Of a DNA stretch of 64,000 nucleotides, positions 17,846 to 26,769 are shown piece after piece (position 1 is the first letter of the stretch; each line of letters opens with the position of its first letter). Location: positions 1,954,001-2,018,000 of the forward strand of contig NZ_LR134173.1 in assembly GCF_900635815.1 (NCBI RefSeq). Reading direction: 5' to 3'. The translations under genes and the position numbers were made by a program. This DNA is from Legionella cherrii. Its GTDB lineage: Bacteria; Pseudomonadota; Gammaproteobacteria; Legionellales; Legionellaceae. Under the pieces are notes generated by a model. It did not search any database, was not told the DNA's origin, and worked only from the letters and a program-made list of their open reading frames with translations.

Positions 17846-17903
17846 TTGATTAATAAAATCATAATTTATTAATCATTAATATGCTATATATTGATTAATA
17901 AAA
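17846..17903. promoter_or_regulatory. Triple TTGATTAATAAA operator-like array upstream of fic
   Basis: TTGATTAATAAAA occurs at 17846-17858 and 17891-17903. An inverted TTTATTAATCA occurs at 17865-17875. The last copy ends just before the ribosome site of the fic gene. Three matched copies in 58 bases point to a protein-binding site, possibly for the winged-helix C terminus of Fic itself. Confidence 0.5.
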
Positions 17904-17919
17904 GATGAGGTTATTCATC

Positions 17920-19029
17920 ATGAAATGGAATTGGCAGCTTGAGAATTGGCCTAATTTTACTTGGGACTCCGATAAATTAATTGTGTTTGAACAGTCTTTT
18001 ACTGAGGGTGCGGGTATTATTATTGGTTCCTCCCAACATATTTCTCAAGAGGGTAAGCAAAATTTATTTATCGATTTAATGTGTACTGATGCTTTGGATA
18101 GCTCTGAAATTGAGGGCGAGCATTTAAACAGAGATAGCGTTCAATCCTCCATAAAAAAAGAGTTAGGCTTGTCTACAGAAATTCCTAGAGCGAGCTTGGC
18201 AGAACGTGGGATCGCTAAAATGATGGTTAATTTATACCAAACGATTTCTAGTCCACTAACACATCAGGTTTTATTTGAATGGCATCAATTTTTAATGGGT
18301 AATAGCCATCATTTGGAACATATTGCTTACTATCGTAAGCATGAAGAGGCGATGCGAATTGTTTCTGGGCCTGATTATGATCGAAAAATCCATTTTGAAG
18401 CGCCTCCTTCGCACTGTGTTCCGGACGAAATGGAGCAATTTATTAATTGGTTTGAACGGAGCTCTCTCACCGGTTCTGCTCCTTTACCCACATTAACCCG
18501 AGCAGGAATAGCTCATTTATGGTTTGAGAGTATCCATCCTTTTGAAGATGGAAATGGAAGAATAGGGCGAGCTATAGCAGAAAAAGCCTTATCGCAAGGA
18601 TTTTCAAAACCAGTAATGACGGTATTGGCAAAAATATTATTAAAAAAGAGAAAGGAATATTATCAGCAGTTAGGTTTGGCAAGTAAAACCTTAGACCTAA
18701 CTTCTTGGTTGATCTGGTTTGCCAACATCGCTCTGGAAGCGCAAGAAAGCACTTATTTGTATATTGATTTTATTATTAAGAAGGCTGTTATTTTAAGGGA
18801 AGCGGAAGGGAAAATTAATCCAAGGCAAGAAAAGGTTTTATTGAGATTATTTCATGCGGGGCCAGATGGATTCGTAGGTGGTTTAAGTGCTAAAAATTAT
18901 ATGAGTATAACAGGCGCACCGATCGCTACAACAACCAGGGATCTAAACGACTTGGTTAAAAAGGATATTCTCAAACGAACTGGCGAACTTAAAGCGACTC
19001 GTTATTTTTTAAATCTCGATAAGACTTAA
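17920..19029 (+). CDS. Fic-domain protein with DUF4172-like N terminus
   Basis: This 369-residue protein starts with the KWNWQLENWPNFTWD module typical of DUF4172. An inhibitory-helix motif SSEIEG, matching (S/T)xxxE(G/N), comes next. The Fic core HPFEDGNGRIGR (about residues 205-216) holds the catalytic His and the anion-hole Asn/Gly. The C terminus looks like a winged helix. Fic enzymes transfer AMP or similar groups to hydroxyl side chains, and the Glu-bearing inhibitory helix keeps them off. The ATG at 17920 is preferred over 17905: a GAGG lies 9-10 bases ahead and the domain starts there. The target is unknown. It could be a housekeeping Fic or an effector, and the wHTH favours an intracellular, autoregulated role. 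Confidence 0.88.
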   Translation: MKWNWQLENWPNFTWDSDKLIVFEQSFTEGAGIIIGSSQHISQEGKQNLFIDLMCTDALDSSEIEGEHLNRDSVQSSIKKELGLSTEIPRASLAERGIAKMMVNLYQTISSPLTHQVLFEWHQFLMGNSHHLEHIAYYRKHEEAMRIVSGPDYDRKIHFEAPPSHCVPDEMEQFINWFERSSLTGSAPLPTLTRAGIAHLWFESIHPFEDGNGRIGRAIAEKALSQGFSKPVMTVLAKILLKKRKEYYQQLGLASKTLDLTSWLIWFANIALEAQESTYLYIDFIIKKAVILREAEGKINPRQEKVLLRLFHAGPDGFVGGLSAKNYMSITGAPIATTTRDLNDLVKKDILKRTGELKATRYFLNLDKT

Positions 19030-19081
19030 ATCGAATGATTTGAGATTTGGTACGCAGAGCGTAGCAAATAAGTCTCTGGCA

Positions 19082-19104
19082 GTGAGTTCCAAAATGGAAC
19101 TTAC
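19082..19104 (+). terminator. Hairpin downstream of fic
   Basis: GTGAGTTCC and GGAACTTAC pair over nine positions around AAAAT, about 55 bases after the fic stop. No T-run follows, so it may protect the 3' end rather than terminate. The gap 19030-19408 otherwise shows nothing I can name. Confidence 0.35.
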
Positions 19105-19408
19105 ATAAGCCCTGGTGCTATTGCTTCTATAGATTATTTTAAGGATATTTTCATCAATTTGTTTACGAAATAAATCTAACACGTGTACTAAAAAAAAACA
19201 TTGCTTTTAATCTTGCTTTTCTAGACAAAACTAGATTGATGATAGAATAATAAATAAAAAATCTACCCTGGAATGTTATCGATATACCCTACATTAGTCA
19301 TAAAACAAGTCAATTTGTAAAAGAAATGAAAATATCGAGTGAGTCCGCTTTTATTTTTCTTTTTTGATGTACACTTTTCAAGTAAATGAAGTTGAATGGT
19401 ATTATTTT

Positions 19409-19945
19409 ATGACTAAGACACTTGAAGAATTAAAAAAAATCATTAATGAACAAGAAGCGGCTTTAATGATTAAAGCGCAACAGCAACAATTAAGCCTTGT
19501 GGAGCGACAAGCATTTGAACGGCTGCGCACAAGGCTATCCGATGAAGAGGGAGTGGATCAACTTCCTTCAGTAGAAACATTACAAAAAATGTATAAACCT
19601 ACTCCATCATTTAAACCCAAATCAGTAGGTGAGAATGTACTTGCTGATATAATTGCAGATTTTGAAAAACAATTTGGTAAGGAAAATGTTAGGGGTGATT
19701 GTATGTACTTTCCAGACAAAGCAACAGCAAATGTTTTTTTCCAACAACAGGCAAGTAAAGGTCGTGCATTCTTAGAGCAAGAGGTCAATAAAGACAATTA
19801 TGCTTTTTCTGATGGTAAAGGTCATTATTTAATGGGAAGTAAGGCAGAAATTAACTCTTACTGCGAGAAAAATTCCCTAAAATCGCCATTTGGTCAAGAA
19901 AAATCCCTTGAACACGATTATTCACCTGTAATAGCCCCTCAATAA
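19409..19945 (+). CDS. Hypothetical protein, charged, helical N terminus
   Basis: This protein of about 178 residues is not one I recognise. The N terminus (EELKKIINEQEAALMIKAQQ) is likely coiled coil. The middle part has ENVRGDCMYFPDKATANVFF and KGRAFLEQ. The tail is polar with several Glu and Pro. No signal peptide or membrane segment is seen. The ATG at 19409 begins the well-ordered part; an ATG-led extension from 19364 is possible, and neither has a strong ribosome site. A glutamate-containing C terminus would suit a Dot/Icm substrate, but that is weak evidence. Confidence 0.55.
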   Translation: MTKTLEELKKIINEQEAALMIKAQQQQLSLVERQAFERLRTRLSDEEGVDQLPSVETLQKMYKPTPSFKPKSVGENVLADIIADFEKQFGKENVRGDCMYFPDKATANVFFQQQASKGRAFLEQEVNKDNYAFSDGKGHYLMGSKAEINSYCEKNSLKSPFGQEKSLEHDYSPVIAPQ

Positions 19946-20133
19946 TGAAAAAATAAGCTCGGGAATGTTTATTAAAACTATAGGTCTATTACCATTCGGG
20001 TCTTAAAGATTTTAAGAGATCAAACCAAGCATCGGGGAAAATAAAAAAGAAAAATAGTTCGAGTCAAGACTGTTTTTTTATTTTTTATTTGTATAACATA
20101 GCGATGTCTAAATTCTTTTTTCTTATCCTTGTC

Positions 20134-20262
20134 TGTGGATATCTATTTTACCAAATAATGAATCATTAATCAGCAACATATAAGAACCCTTACTATGTCT
20201 GATTTATATCATTTTTAAATCTCCGCATTTTCATTTAAGTTATTCACATTTTCTGTGGATAA
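20134..20262. promoter_or_regulatory. DnaA-box-like cluster in the gap before SRAP
   Basis: TGTGGATAA (20254-20262) is a perfect inverse DnaA box. TTATTCACA (20240-20248) is a one-mismatch box in opposite orientation, and TGTGGATAT (20134-20142) is another near match. They lie in an AT-rich 450 bp gap (19946-20400) without genes. They could be a DnaA-titrating or regulatory site. Confidence 0.4.
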
Positions 20263-20400
20263 GTCTGTTTATAGTCTGTCAAACCCCGTGTACAATTTAG
20301 AAGTTAATCAGATGACTCATCCTTTACCAATGTGTCTTTCTTATCAATATACAAGAAAAATGAACTGGTACTACACTTTAAGTAAATAGTTGAGAACATG

Positions 20401-21069
20401 ATGTGTGGCCGATTTGCTTATATAGCTTCTTATGACAAGTTAAAATACCAATTTCATCTCTCCAATTCGATTGAAATTACCCCTCGATTTAATATTGCTC
20501 CAGGGTCTGAGGTAGTGTGTCTAGTGGAAACCAAAGCTTATGAAATTCAAAGTGTGTTATTGCGCTGGGGACTTATTCCTTCTTGGACTAAAGACCGAAA
20601 AAAAATAGGAAGCCTTTTCAATGCACGTGCTGAAACCCTTTTTGAAAAACCTGCATTTCGTCAGCCGATGAAATCCAAACGTTGTTTAATGCCCATGAGT
20701 GGTTTTTATGAATGGCACCAGGAGGGTGGAGCAAAACAACCTTATTTTTTTCAAAAAAAGAATCATGATTTGCTGGCCGTAGCTGCTCTTTGGGATACCT
20801 GGCAAGACAATGATGAGGTGATTCATTCATGTTGTCTTATTACAACTGATGCCAATCCACTTATGCAACCAGTGCATCATCGGATGCCTGTTATTTTGGA
20901 TGAAGAAGCTCAATCTATTTGGCTTAATAACACTCAATGTGATAAAGCGCAATTAACGGCGTTAATGAAACCTTATCCTTATGAAGATTTGGAAGGGTAT
21001 AGTGTCACTACCTTAATGAATAGGGCTGATTTTGACTATCCATTGGCGATGGAGCCATTATCTAAGTAA
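20401..21069 (+). CDS. SOS response-associated peptidase family protein (SRAP, YedK/HMCES-like)
   Basis: This 222-residue protein has the catalytic Cys at position 2 (MCGRFA), the NIAPGSEV block, WGLIPSWTKD, the FNARAETL glutamate and the active-site VHHRMPVIL histidine. SRAP proteins form a thiazolidine crosslink with abasic sites in single-stranded DNA through Cys2 and so shield them. The ORF opens with two ATGs, and the second (20401) must be used for Cys to become residue 2 after Met removal. It stands alone, with DnaA-box-like sequences upstream. Confidence 0.92.
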   Translation: MCGRFAYIASYDKLKYQFHLSNSIEITPRFNIAPGSEVVCLVETKAYEIQSVLLRWGLIPSWTKDRKKIGSLFNARAETLFEKPAFRQPMKSKRCLMPMSGFYEWHQEGGAKQPYFFQKKNHDLLAVAALWDTWQDNDEVIHSCCLITTDANPLMQPVHHRMPVILDEEAQSIWLNNTQCDKAQLTALMKPYPYEDLEGYSVTTLMNRADFDYPLAMEPLSK

Positions 21070-21204
21070 AAAATTTTAAAAGAAATGGTCTTAATATTCT
21101 CGAAGACTTAGTATTGATTTCGTTCCGTGTCGCTTTGAGATGGGATTTACAGTTTCTTTTCTTGCGTCTATGATAATTGTACGCAATTCAAAAAAAGAGT
21201 CATT

Positions 21205-21430
21205 ATGTCACCACGAGGCGGAAAAAGAACAGGGGCAGGGCGTCCGAAGGGTTAGCCTCATTTTAAAATTAAAGATTTGTGCAAACGGTAGGTATTGGAC
21301 CTACTAAAACAATAGCGAGGCGGCCAATTATCTTTGTGAGAAAGTCTATAAGGTCCCTGTATATAATATCACACCAAATCGTGAACAATGGGTGCAGCAA
21401 ATTTCTATGGGGATGTATGGGGTGTAGGGC
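21205..21430 (+). pseudogene. Truncated remnant with an AGRPKG N terminus (UmuD-like?)
   Basis: An ATG at 21205 opens MSPRGGKRTGAGRPKG and then stops at 21253. This phrase starts UmuD/LexA-like proteins of several gammaproteobacteria, which continue with GEPTKxIRVP. About 40 bases on, another frame reads GIGPTKTIARRP, and a further one reads YLCEKVYKVPVYNI. These look like decayed pieces of one gene. A different DNA-binding protein with the same N terminus is possible. Nothing else is visible in 21070-21512. Confidence 0.35.
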
Positions 21431-21512
21431 ATTAAAGCCCTTCATTCATTGCTGGTTTTTAGGGTAATTTATAAGTAAAAAATTGATCCTGCCCTTAAAT
21501 AATCTATAAAAA

Positions 21513-23903
21513 TCAGATGCCTTTGCTGCACAATTCAGCCGCCGAAGGTAAAGAAGCGTAAGACGATGCCAATTCATTTAACCTTTTACAGTTAATTTGA
21601 TCACATTTTATTACGGGTAACTTATTATCCTGACGTTGGCTTTGAACCACATTCATCGCATTCGTTGCTTGTAGTCTTTCAGTGATTATACATGCCTCCA
21701 TCAGAGTCGGGACTTCAAGCACAGCGACCAAACCGTTATTTTGATTCAATTTCCAATTTTTTTGGTCGCTTAACTGTTCCAGATTGGCGAGTAACTGCTG
21801 TTTCTCTACCTCATTAAGGGGGGAGGCCAAAGAGAATCTTGTATGTTGTCGCGTTTGGTCAAATTTTTTTTCTTCTCCGAGTAATAGATTATCTACTGAT
21901 CCTTGGCAGGGACTTAAATCCGATTCTTTTTCACCAAGATAGTCTAGTTCAACATCGCGTTTCAGACTTGCTTTTTCTTGAGTGTTTTTCTGTTGTTGGT
22001 TTTCTTCCGCTAAGCTAGTCAGCATCGCTCTGCACACCCGAATTGCTGCATAGTAAAAGTAAAAATAAGGCTTTTGCATGGCGTAGGTATCCGCAGCAAT
22101 CTCTTCATAGGCGTTATCCAGTTTTTTTATCAATTCGGGTAGAGTACCCTTAAGGTCAGCTAAATAGGGGCCTTGATATTGCTGTGGCACAACAATCTCC
22201 CATTCATCACCGTTCTGTGCCCATTCAATGCCTAACTCTCTTGCCAAAACATCTATAGGCACTCTATTGATTAAGTCCGTGAAGGCAAGCAGACTTTTTT
22301 CATTCAGCGAATCATAATCTTCTTCATAGGCTTTTTTTAGATGGATTCCAAATTTTTGGCGGTTTACTTCATAATAGGTATTGACTTTTTTACCCTGATG
22401 CTCCACCAAGCGACGTTGCATTTCTTGCTGGTAATTTTCATTTTTCTTATTGAAGGTATTTTTATCTTCCTCTAATGCTTCTTTAATACGTTGTTCTGGA
22501 CGGGACGCAGATTGGATAATTTTGGGCAATCCAGTATAAGCAGGAATTTTGGCCCAAGGGATAACCCGGAATCCTTCGCTTTCTATTTTATGGTGTTCAT
22601 GTATTTTTTTTAAATCACCAAACAAATCCCTGTTTTTTAGTGCTGCAGCAGACAGTCTTTCGGAAATATATAAAACGAAATTATCACACCCGGAAATCGT
22701 AAATTGCATTTGTATATCTGTGGTGTAGAGTGTGGCTCCAGGTAAATGTTTATGGATTATTGCCCCCACAGCTGCATTATTTTCCCTGGTACTGGATTCA
22801 TCATGTCCCAATGTATCTACCCAAAAGACGTTTACTTTTCCATGCTCATCATAATTCAACTGCCCATTAGCCACATGATTGCTTGTTGAATCTCGCGGAC
22901 TCATTATAAACTGGGTTTGAAACGGTTGTTTCGTCGCTTCAAAACGCATTTTTGCAAATTTAAGAAATGATTCAAGTTGTTCTTTGCCATAAAGTACGGT
23001 GCAATCGTGGTCAGATTGCTTTGCAGCTCTGCGTTCTTTTTTCAAAGTCACCAGTAACCCTAGAGTTTCCCAGGTAGGGCTGTAATCAGCAGCTCTGGTC
23101 CAGGGAGCAAAAGGCAGAGAAGCTCTGAAGAGCGCAGCTGCTTTTTCTAGTTCCTCAGGTGAACTTTCTTTCCATAGGTGTTGAAAATGCTTCTTGATTG
23201 TTGGCATTACTTTTGACTCAATATTATAGCCAATAACAACGTCAAAAAAAGTCTGACCATCGCAGCCGCGCCTAGTTGGGTCAGCTCCATTTTCAATTAA
23301 AAGAAGCATCAACTCATTGAGGATCTTGATGTTCTTTTCATCAGCATACTTTAACTGTAAGGCTAAATGATTGAGTAATGGAAATAACTCGGCAACTTGC
23401 AGATTACCTATAATGCAATTGGGATCAGCTCCTCGTTTGAGCAGCAAACGAACCATATCCATATCCACAGTTTTTGTGCGGCCAACAAGACAAGCTAAAG
23501 ATAAGGCTGTTTGAAAGTGATAGCTATCATGAGAAGTATGATTGACATCAATGCCTTGAACATCCAGGGCTAATTTTGCTAACTTTAAAGTGGCTTCATT
23601 ATTCAATTTGACAATAAGTTGTAAAATGGCCTCTCCAGCACCATTGGTTGTATTAATAATCTTTTTACTATCAGGATGTTTCAATAGCATTTCTGCTAAC
23701 TTATCCTGTTTAAACAATAAAGAAAAATGTAGTGCCGTTGATTTGTGGCCTTGTTTATCCAGACTTTGTTTGCGGTAGGTATACAGCTCTGGTTGCGCAT
23801 TAAGAATTTTTTCAACTTCTTCTAAATCACCGCATTTTGCAGCTTTGAATAAGTCTTCCCCTTCATAAGACCTGCTAATCTTTTTTACATCTTTAGAATA
23901 CAC
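21513..23903 (-). CDS. Ankyrin-repeat protein with YopJ/C55-like acetyltransferase domain (candidate effector)
   Basis: This 796-residue protein starts at GTG, with AAGGA about 9 bases upstream. Residues 15-240 hold ankyrin repeats (DLFKAAKCGDLEEVEKIL, STALHFSLLFKQDKLAEMLL and others). Residues about 325-450 resemble the YopJ family: His343 in SNHVANGQ, an acidic residue Asp363 in FWVDTLG, then TDIQMQFTISGC with Cys406, and FVLYISERL. The spacing (20 and 43 residues) is close to the YopJ His109/Glu128/Cys172 triad (19 and 44). The stretch after it (LKKIHEHHK) also recalls YopJ (KIHED). A charged coiled coil (470-530) and a helical tail follow. YopJ enzymes acetylate Ser/Thr/Lys of host kinases. 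Activity here is inferred. Confidence 0.75.
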   Translation of the reverse strand: MYSKDVKKISRSYEGEDLFKAAKCGDLEEVEKILNAQPELYTYRKQSLDKQGHKSTALHFSLLFKQDKLAEMLLKHPDSKKIINTTNGAGEAILQLIVKLNNEATLKLAKLALDVQGIDVNHTSHDSYHFQTALSLACLVGRTKTVDMDMVRLLLKRGADPNCIIGNLQVAELFPLLNHLALQLKYADEKNIKILNELMLLLIENGADPTRRGCDGQTFFDVVIGYNIESKVMPTIKKHFQHLWKESSPEELEKAAALFRASLPFAPWTRAADYSPTWETLGLLVTLKKERRAAKQSDHDCTVLYGKEQLESFLKFAKMRFEATKQPFQTQFIMSPRDSTSNHVANGQLNYDEHGKVNVFWVDTLGHDESSTRENNAAVGAIIHKHLPGATLYTTDIQMQFTISGCDNFVLYISERLSAAALKNRDLFGDLKKIHEHHKIESEGFRVIPWAKIPAYTGLPKIIQSASRPEQRIKEALEEDKNTFNKKNENYQQEMQRRLVEHQGKKVNTYYEVNRQKFGIHLKKAYEEDYDSLNEKSLLAFTDLINRVPIDVLARELGIEWAQNGDEWEIVVPQQYQGPYLADLKGTLPELIKKLDNAYEEIAADTYAMQKPYFYFYYAAIRVCRAMLTSLAEENQQQKNTQEKASLKRDVELDYLGEKESDLSPCQGSVDNLLLGEEKKFDQTRQHTRFSLASPLNEVEKQQLLANLEQLSDQKNWKLNQNNGLVAVLEVPTLMEACIITERLQATNAMNVVQSQRQDNKLPVIKCDQINCKRLNELASSYASLPSAAELCSKGI

Positions 23904-24220
23904 AGCTGTGATTCCTTATATTAACGTCAGTTATAGATAAGGAATTATCTCTGAAGAGTACAAATTTTCAAACAACAAAAATGAATAATTAAAGAAAAAC
24001 TTACTGGTTTTAATATGAATCTTTTCGCTAAAAGAGGATTCTATTTATGAAATCAGTGAGTTGAAAGAATTGCAATTATCCTGAGTTTTGTAATCGGAAC
24101 GTTTTTTACACAACAAAAATTTCTTTAAGAGGCATCCAGTTACATATTTTTTTTAAAAATAGGCATTTCCGTGTTTATAGTTATTGTGAGTTATTATGAT
24201 TACATGATATTGGTACACAG

Positions 24221-24240
24221 AGTTACAACTATGTGTAACT
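24221..24240. promoter_or_regulatory. Lux-box-like 20 bp dyad before the LuxR gene
   Basis: AGTTACA (24221-24227) and TGTAACT (24234-24240) form a 7 bp perfect dyad in a 20 bp frame, the size of LuxR-type boxes. It is 35 bases before the regulator's ATG, so autoregulation is plausible. The rest of 23904-24274 shows only AT-rich spacer. Confidence 0.5.
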
Positions 24241-24274
24241 GACGTCAAATTTTAGCTATAAGGAAGTAGAATTC

Positions 24275-24916
24275 ATGTTAATGCTGTTGCAACAATTTAT
24301 GACTCTCATTGATCCAGAACAACTTTATGAAAGGAAACATGATGAGTTAACCAATTTCACTATCCTTTTGTTCTGTAAAAATAAAACAGGTGCTTATATC
24401 GGATGTAATGATGCATTTGCTGCGCGTCTAGGTTTTGATAATACCCAAAAAATATTGGGACGCACTGATTTTGATTTGTGTTGGTCTGATTCTGCGCCAA
24501 GTTTTCGATTAAATGATTTACAGGTTATCAAAAATGAAAAACCCAGAATGACTATTGAAACGGGTAAATTGCTTAATGGTGAAATAGGTAAAGCTATGAG
24601 TTATAAGCTCCCTTTACGTTCTGTCTCAACCCATGAAGTAACGGGAGTTATCGGCATTGCCATCGAGTTTAATCAAGAAGACTGTTCCGTGGACTTATTG
24701 AGTCATTCAATTCATACTTCTCAGCTAACAAAACGGCAAAAAGAATGTCTTTTTTATTTATGCAAAGGAATGTCAATTAAACAAATCGCTAAGGTGTTAA
24801 TGCTTTCTCCTCGTACTGTTGAACATTATCTTGAAACTGTTCGAGAAAAACTAAACTGTCATTCACTTGCTCGATTAGTAGAAAAAGTCTTTGAATCCCA
24901 AGTTAAAATTAAATAG
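24275..24916 (+). CDS. PAS-domain LuxR-family transcription regulator
   Basis: This 213-residue protein has a PAS-like sensor in residues 20-130 (KTGAYIGCNDAFAARLGF, LGRTDFDLCW and the TGVIGIAIEF strand). A C-terminal LuxR/GerE HTH follows (about 150-210: LTKRQKECLFYLCKGMSIKQ, then IAKVL and LSPRTVEHYLETVREKL). It probably senses a small molecule or redox state and controls transcription. It has no phosphoacceptor receiver domain. AAGGAAG lies 9 bases before the ATG. Upstream is a lux-box-like dyad. A GC-rich hairpin separates it from the methyltransferase gene downstream. Confidence 0.85.
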   Translation: MLMLLQQFMTLIDPEQLYERKHDELTNFTILLFCKNKTGAYIGCNDAFAARLGFDNTQKILGRTDFDLCWSDSAPSFRLNDLQVIKNEKPRMTIETGKLLNGEIGKAMSYKLPLRSVSTHEVTGVIGIAIEFNQEDCSVDLLSHSIHTSQLTKRQKECLFYLCKGMSIKQIAKVLMLSPRTVEHYLETVREKLNCHSLARLVEKVFESQVKIK

Positions 24917-24931
24917 GGGGATAATCCCCCT
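24915..24931 (+). terminator. Intrinsic terminator of the LuxR-family gene
   Basis: AGGGGG, ATAAT, CCCCCT form a perfect 6 bp stem that starts at the stop codon and is followed by TGTTTGCTCT. The stem is strong but the T-run is weak. Confidence 0.55.
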
Positions 24932-24991
24932 GTTTGCTCTCTGTTTAGGTCGTGTATTTTTTCTCTAATACCAACAAAAAGAGAAAAATAT

Positions 24992-26140
24992 ATGTTAAGC
25001 AAAGTTGAGAAAAAATTAGTAAATTTCATCTTCATTCCCCGACTTCATTTATTCGAATTTGGTGACCTCGCTATCCCTGATATTTTTCACGATATGATGA
25101 GAGATTATTTAGGCTTTATCGCCAAGATGGGCATTTATAATCGTACTTATCCTATTATCGAGGAAGTCATAGAGAAACAAAATTGCTCAACCATTATTGA
25201 TATGTGTACAGGAAGTGGGGTGCCTGCCTTGTTGCTAAGGGAGTACTTAATGAATAAAGGTTATCCTATACATTTAGTTCTAACGGATAAATTTCCTCAT
25301 CAAACTAAAGCACAATTAGTGAATAATGAGTCAAGTGAGGTAAATTATTTAATAAAATCGGTCGATGCAACAGATCTTCCTCAAGACTTAAAAGGGTTAA
25401 GAACTTTATTTGCATCCTTGCACCATTTCAAGCCGAAGCAAGTACAGGCGATTTTGCAAAATGCTGTAGATAATAATCAACCGATCGCCGCTCTAGAGTT
25501 TACCGAACGAAATTGGCTGAGAGTATTTTTGATGTTTCCGGGTACCCTGCATCTATTACTAGCTACTCCCTTCATTAAACCCTTTTCTTTATCCAGATTT
25601 TTTTGGACCTATGTCATTCCTGTAGTGCCAATGATTTATTTTTGGGACGGATTGGTCTCCAATTTACGTACTTACTCTGAGAGAGACTTAAGGATGATAA
25701 TTTCTAAATTAAAAAATAATAATTTTGATTGGGATATAAAAAAAATATCGAGTCCGTTAATGCCCATCAACATTACTTATCTAATCGGTCAACCGCAAAC
25801 GCATCAGCCATCTAACTTATCTTCTGTTGATCACAAAAGAATGAGCACAAACCCTGATTCGGTTCAATTCGCCACGAAAACTCGTGATTCTGTATGTGTC
25901 GTACTAGGGATGCTCAGTGGTTTTTTTGCGTTTCTAATAAGTCGCGATCCCAAGATCACTTTAGCTGTCAGTTTACTGACGGCTATACTTTGTTGGGTAG
26001 CCCCAAATAACGTTGAAATGAAAATGCAGCAATATGGTCGATTTTTTCGACCCTGTTCTTCTCAACGTAAAGGAGTTGCTGTCAATGAAATGCAAGAGTC
26101 CTTATTGGATGCGCCAACCTTAGCGACAATGAATCACTAA
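24992..26140 (+). CDS. Class I SAM-dependent methyltransferase with membrane tail
   Basis: This 382-residue protein carries a SAM-binding motif I (IIDMCTGSGVPALLL, about residues 68-82), a D in VLTDKFPH (motif II), and ASLHHFKP (post-motif). Hydrophobic stretches follow in the middle (FLMFPGTLHLLLATPFIKPF and FWTYVIPVVPMIYFW). Near the end, two membrane segments (CVVLGMLSGFFAFLI and LAVSLLTAILCWVA) precede a polar tail. It probably methylates a lipid or small molecule at the membrane. The substrate cannot be told. Ribosome site GAGA before the ATG is weak. It may be cotranscribed with the LuxR gene by read-through. Confidence 0.65.
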   Translation: MLSKVEKKLVNFIFIPRLHLFEFGDLAIPDIFHDMMRDYLGFIAKMGIYNRTYPIIEEVIEKQNCSTIIDMCTGSGVPALLLREYLMNKGYPIHLVLTDKFPHQTKAQLVNNESSEVNYLIKSVDATDLPQDLKGLRTLFASLHHFKPKQVQAILQNAVDNNQPIAALEFTERNWLRVFLMFPGTLHLLLATPFIKPFSLSRFFWTYVIPVVPMIYFWDGLVSNLRTYSERDLRMIISKLKNNNFDWDIKKISSPLMPINITYLIGQPQTHQPSNLSSVDHKRMSTNPDSVQFATKTRDSVCVVLGMLSGFFAFLISRDPKITLAVSLLTAILCWVAPNNVEMKMQQYGRFFRPCSSQRKGVAVNEMQESLLDAPTLATMNH

Positions 26141-26164
26141 TTGAATTGATGGGTGCAACCAGTC

Positions 26165-26214
26165 GCTGCTGTCTTTACAAACGGCAGCAAGAATAATGCC
26201 CCCTTATCAGGGGC
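26165..26214 (+). terminator. Tandem hairpins behind the methyltransferase gene
   Basis: GCTGCTGT/ACGGCAGC (26165-26188) and GCCCC/GGGGC (26198-26214) form two successive stem-loops about 25 bases after the stop. They are probably a terminator, although the T-run is short. Confidence 0.45.
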
Positions 26215-26255
26215 TAATTTAGATGAGATGATTTGGATTTTAATGAAACTGAGCC

Positions 26256-26390
26256 TTAGATCATTTCCTGCACGAGCGTGTAGCCTGAGTGCATAATCGA
26301 GACAAAACCAAAAAACGCCATGAGGATAACACTTATTAAAATTAACAATGCTCCATCGACTGATTTATTTAATGTTTCCTTAAGAATTGA
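26256..26390 (-). CDS. Possible small single-span membrane protein
   Basis: On the minus strand a 44-codon frame after an in-frame TAA reads SILKETLNKSVDGALLILIS, then VILMAFFGFVSIMHSGYTLV and a short end. That is an amphipathic start and one membrane segment. No ATG opens the full frame. An ATG 15 bases further upstream is in another frame, so it may be frameshifted or start at a non-ATG codon. The remainder of the gap 26141-26769 holds only the hairpins behind the methyltransferase and nothing else I can support. Confidence 0.25.
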   Translation of the reverse strand, partial: SILKETLNKSVDGALLILISVILMAFFGFVSIMHSGYTLVQEMI

Positions 26391-26769
26391 ACATTATAAT
26401 TGAGTCCAATTTATGAGCTATTCATGCGGATTACAATCAAATAGTTTAATTCCTGCATGAGCGGAGGACTGATACAACTTAGGCAATCTTAGATCAATAG
26501 GCTGGAATTATGTTGAGATAGATTTTTTAAGTTATCAGTGTGCTCAAAACAATCCAATAATAAAAACCAAAGATAAAAGCAGTATGTGTATTGCTTTAAG
26601 TTTTGATCAAACTTTTTCATCACCTTTCTTAAGCATAATCAAAAATACCTACAGCGAATTGAACCAGATTTCCAGGGCTCCCCGATTATCAGCAATTTTT
26701 TATCTCGAATCACTTAGCGGGCTACAGCATTTTGGCTGAGCTCATTATTAATTTTTGAATAGGTATCCC

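Noticed and set aside
20134..20262. Chromosomal replication origin
   Set aside because: Only three boxes and no dnaA, dnaN or AT-rich unwinding repeats nearby; reported only as a box cluster.
26755..26769. TTG start of the F-box/pentapeptide gene
   Set aside because: The ATG at 26770 is well placed; the duplicate copy shows the same leader as non-coding.
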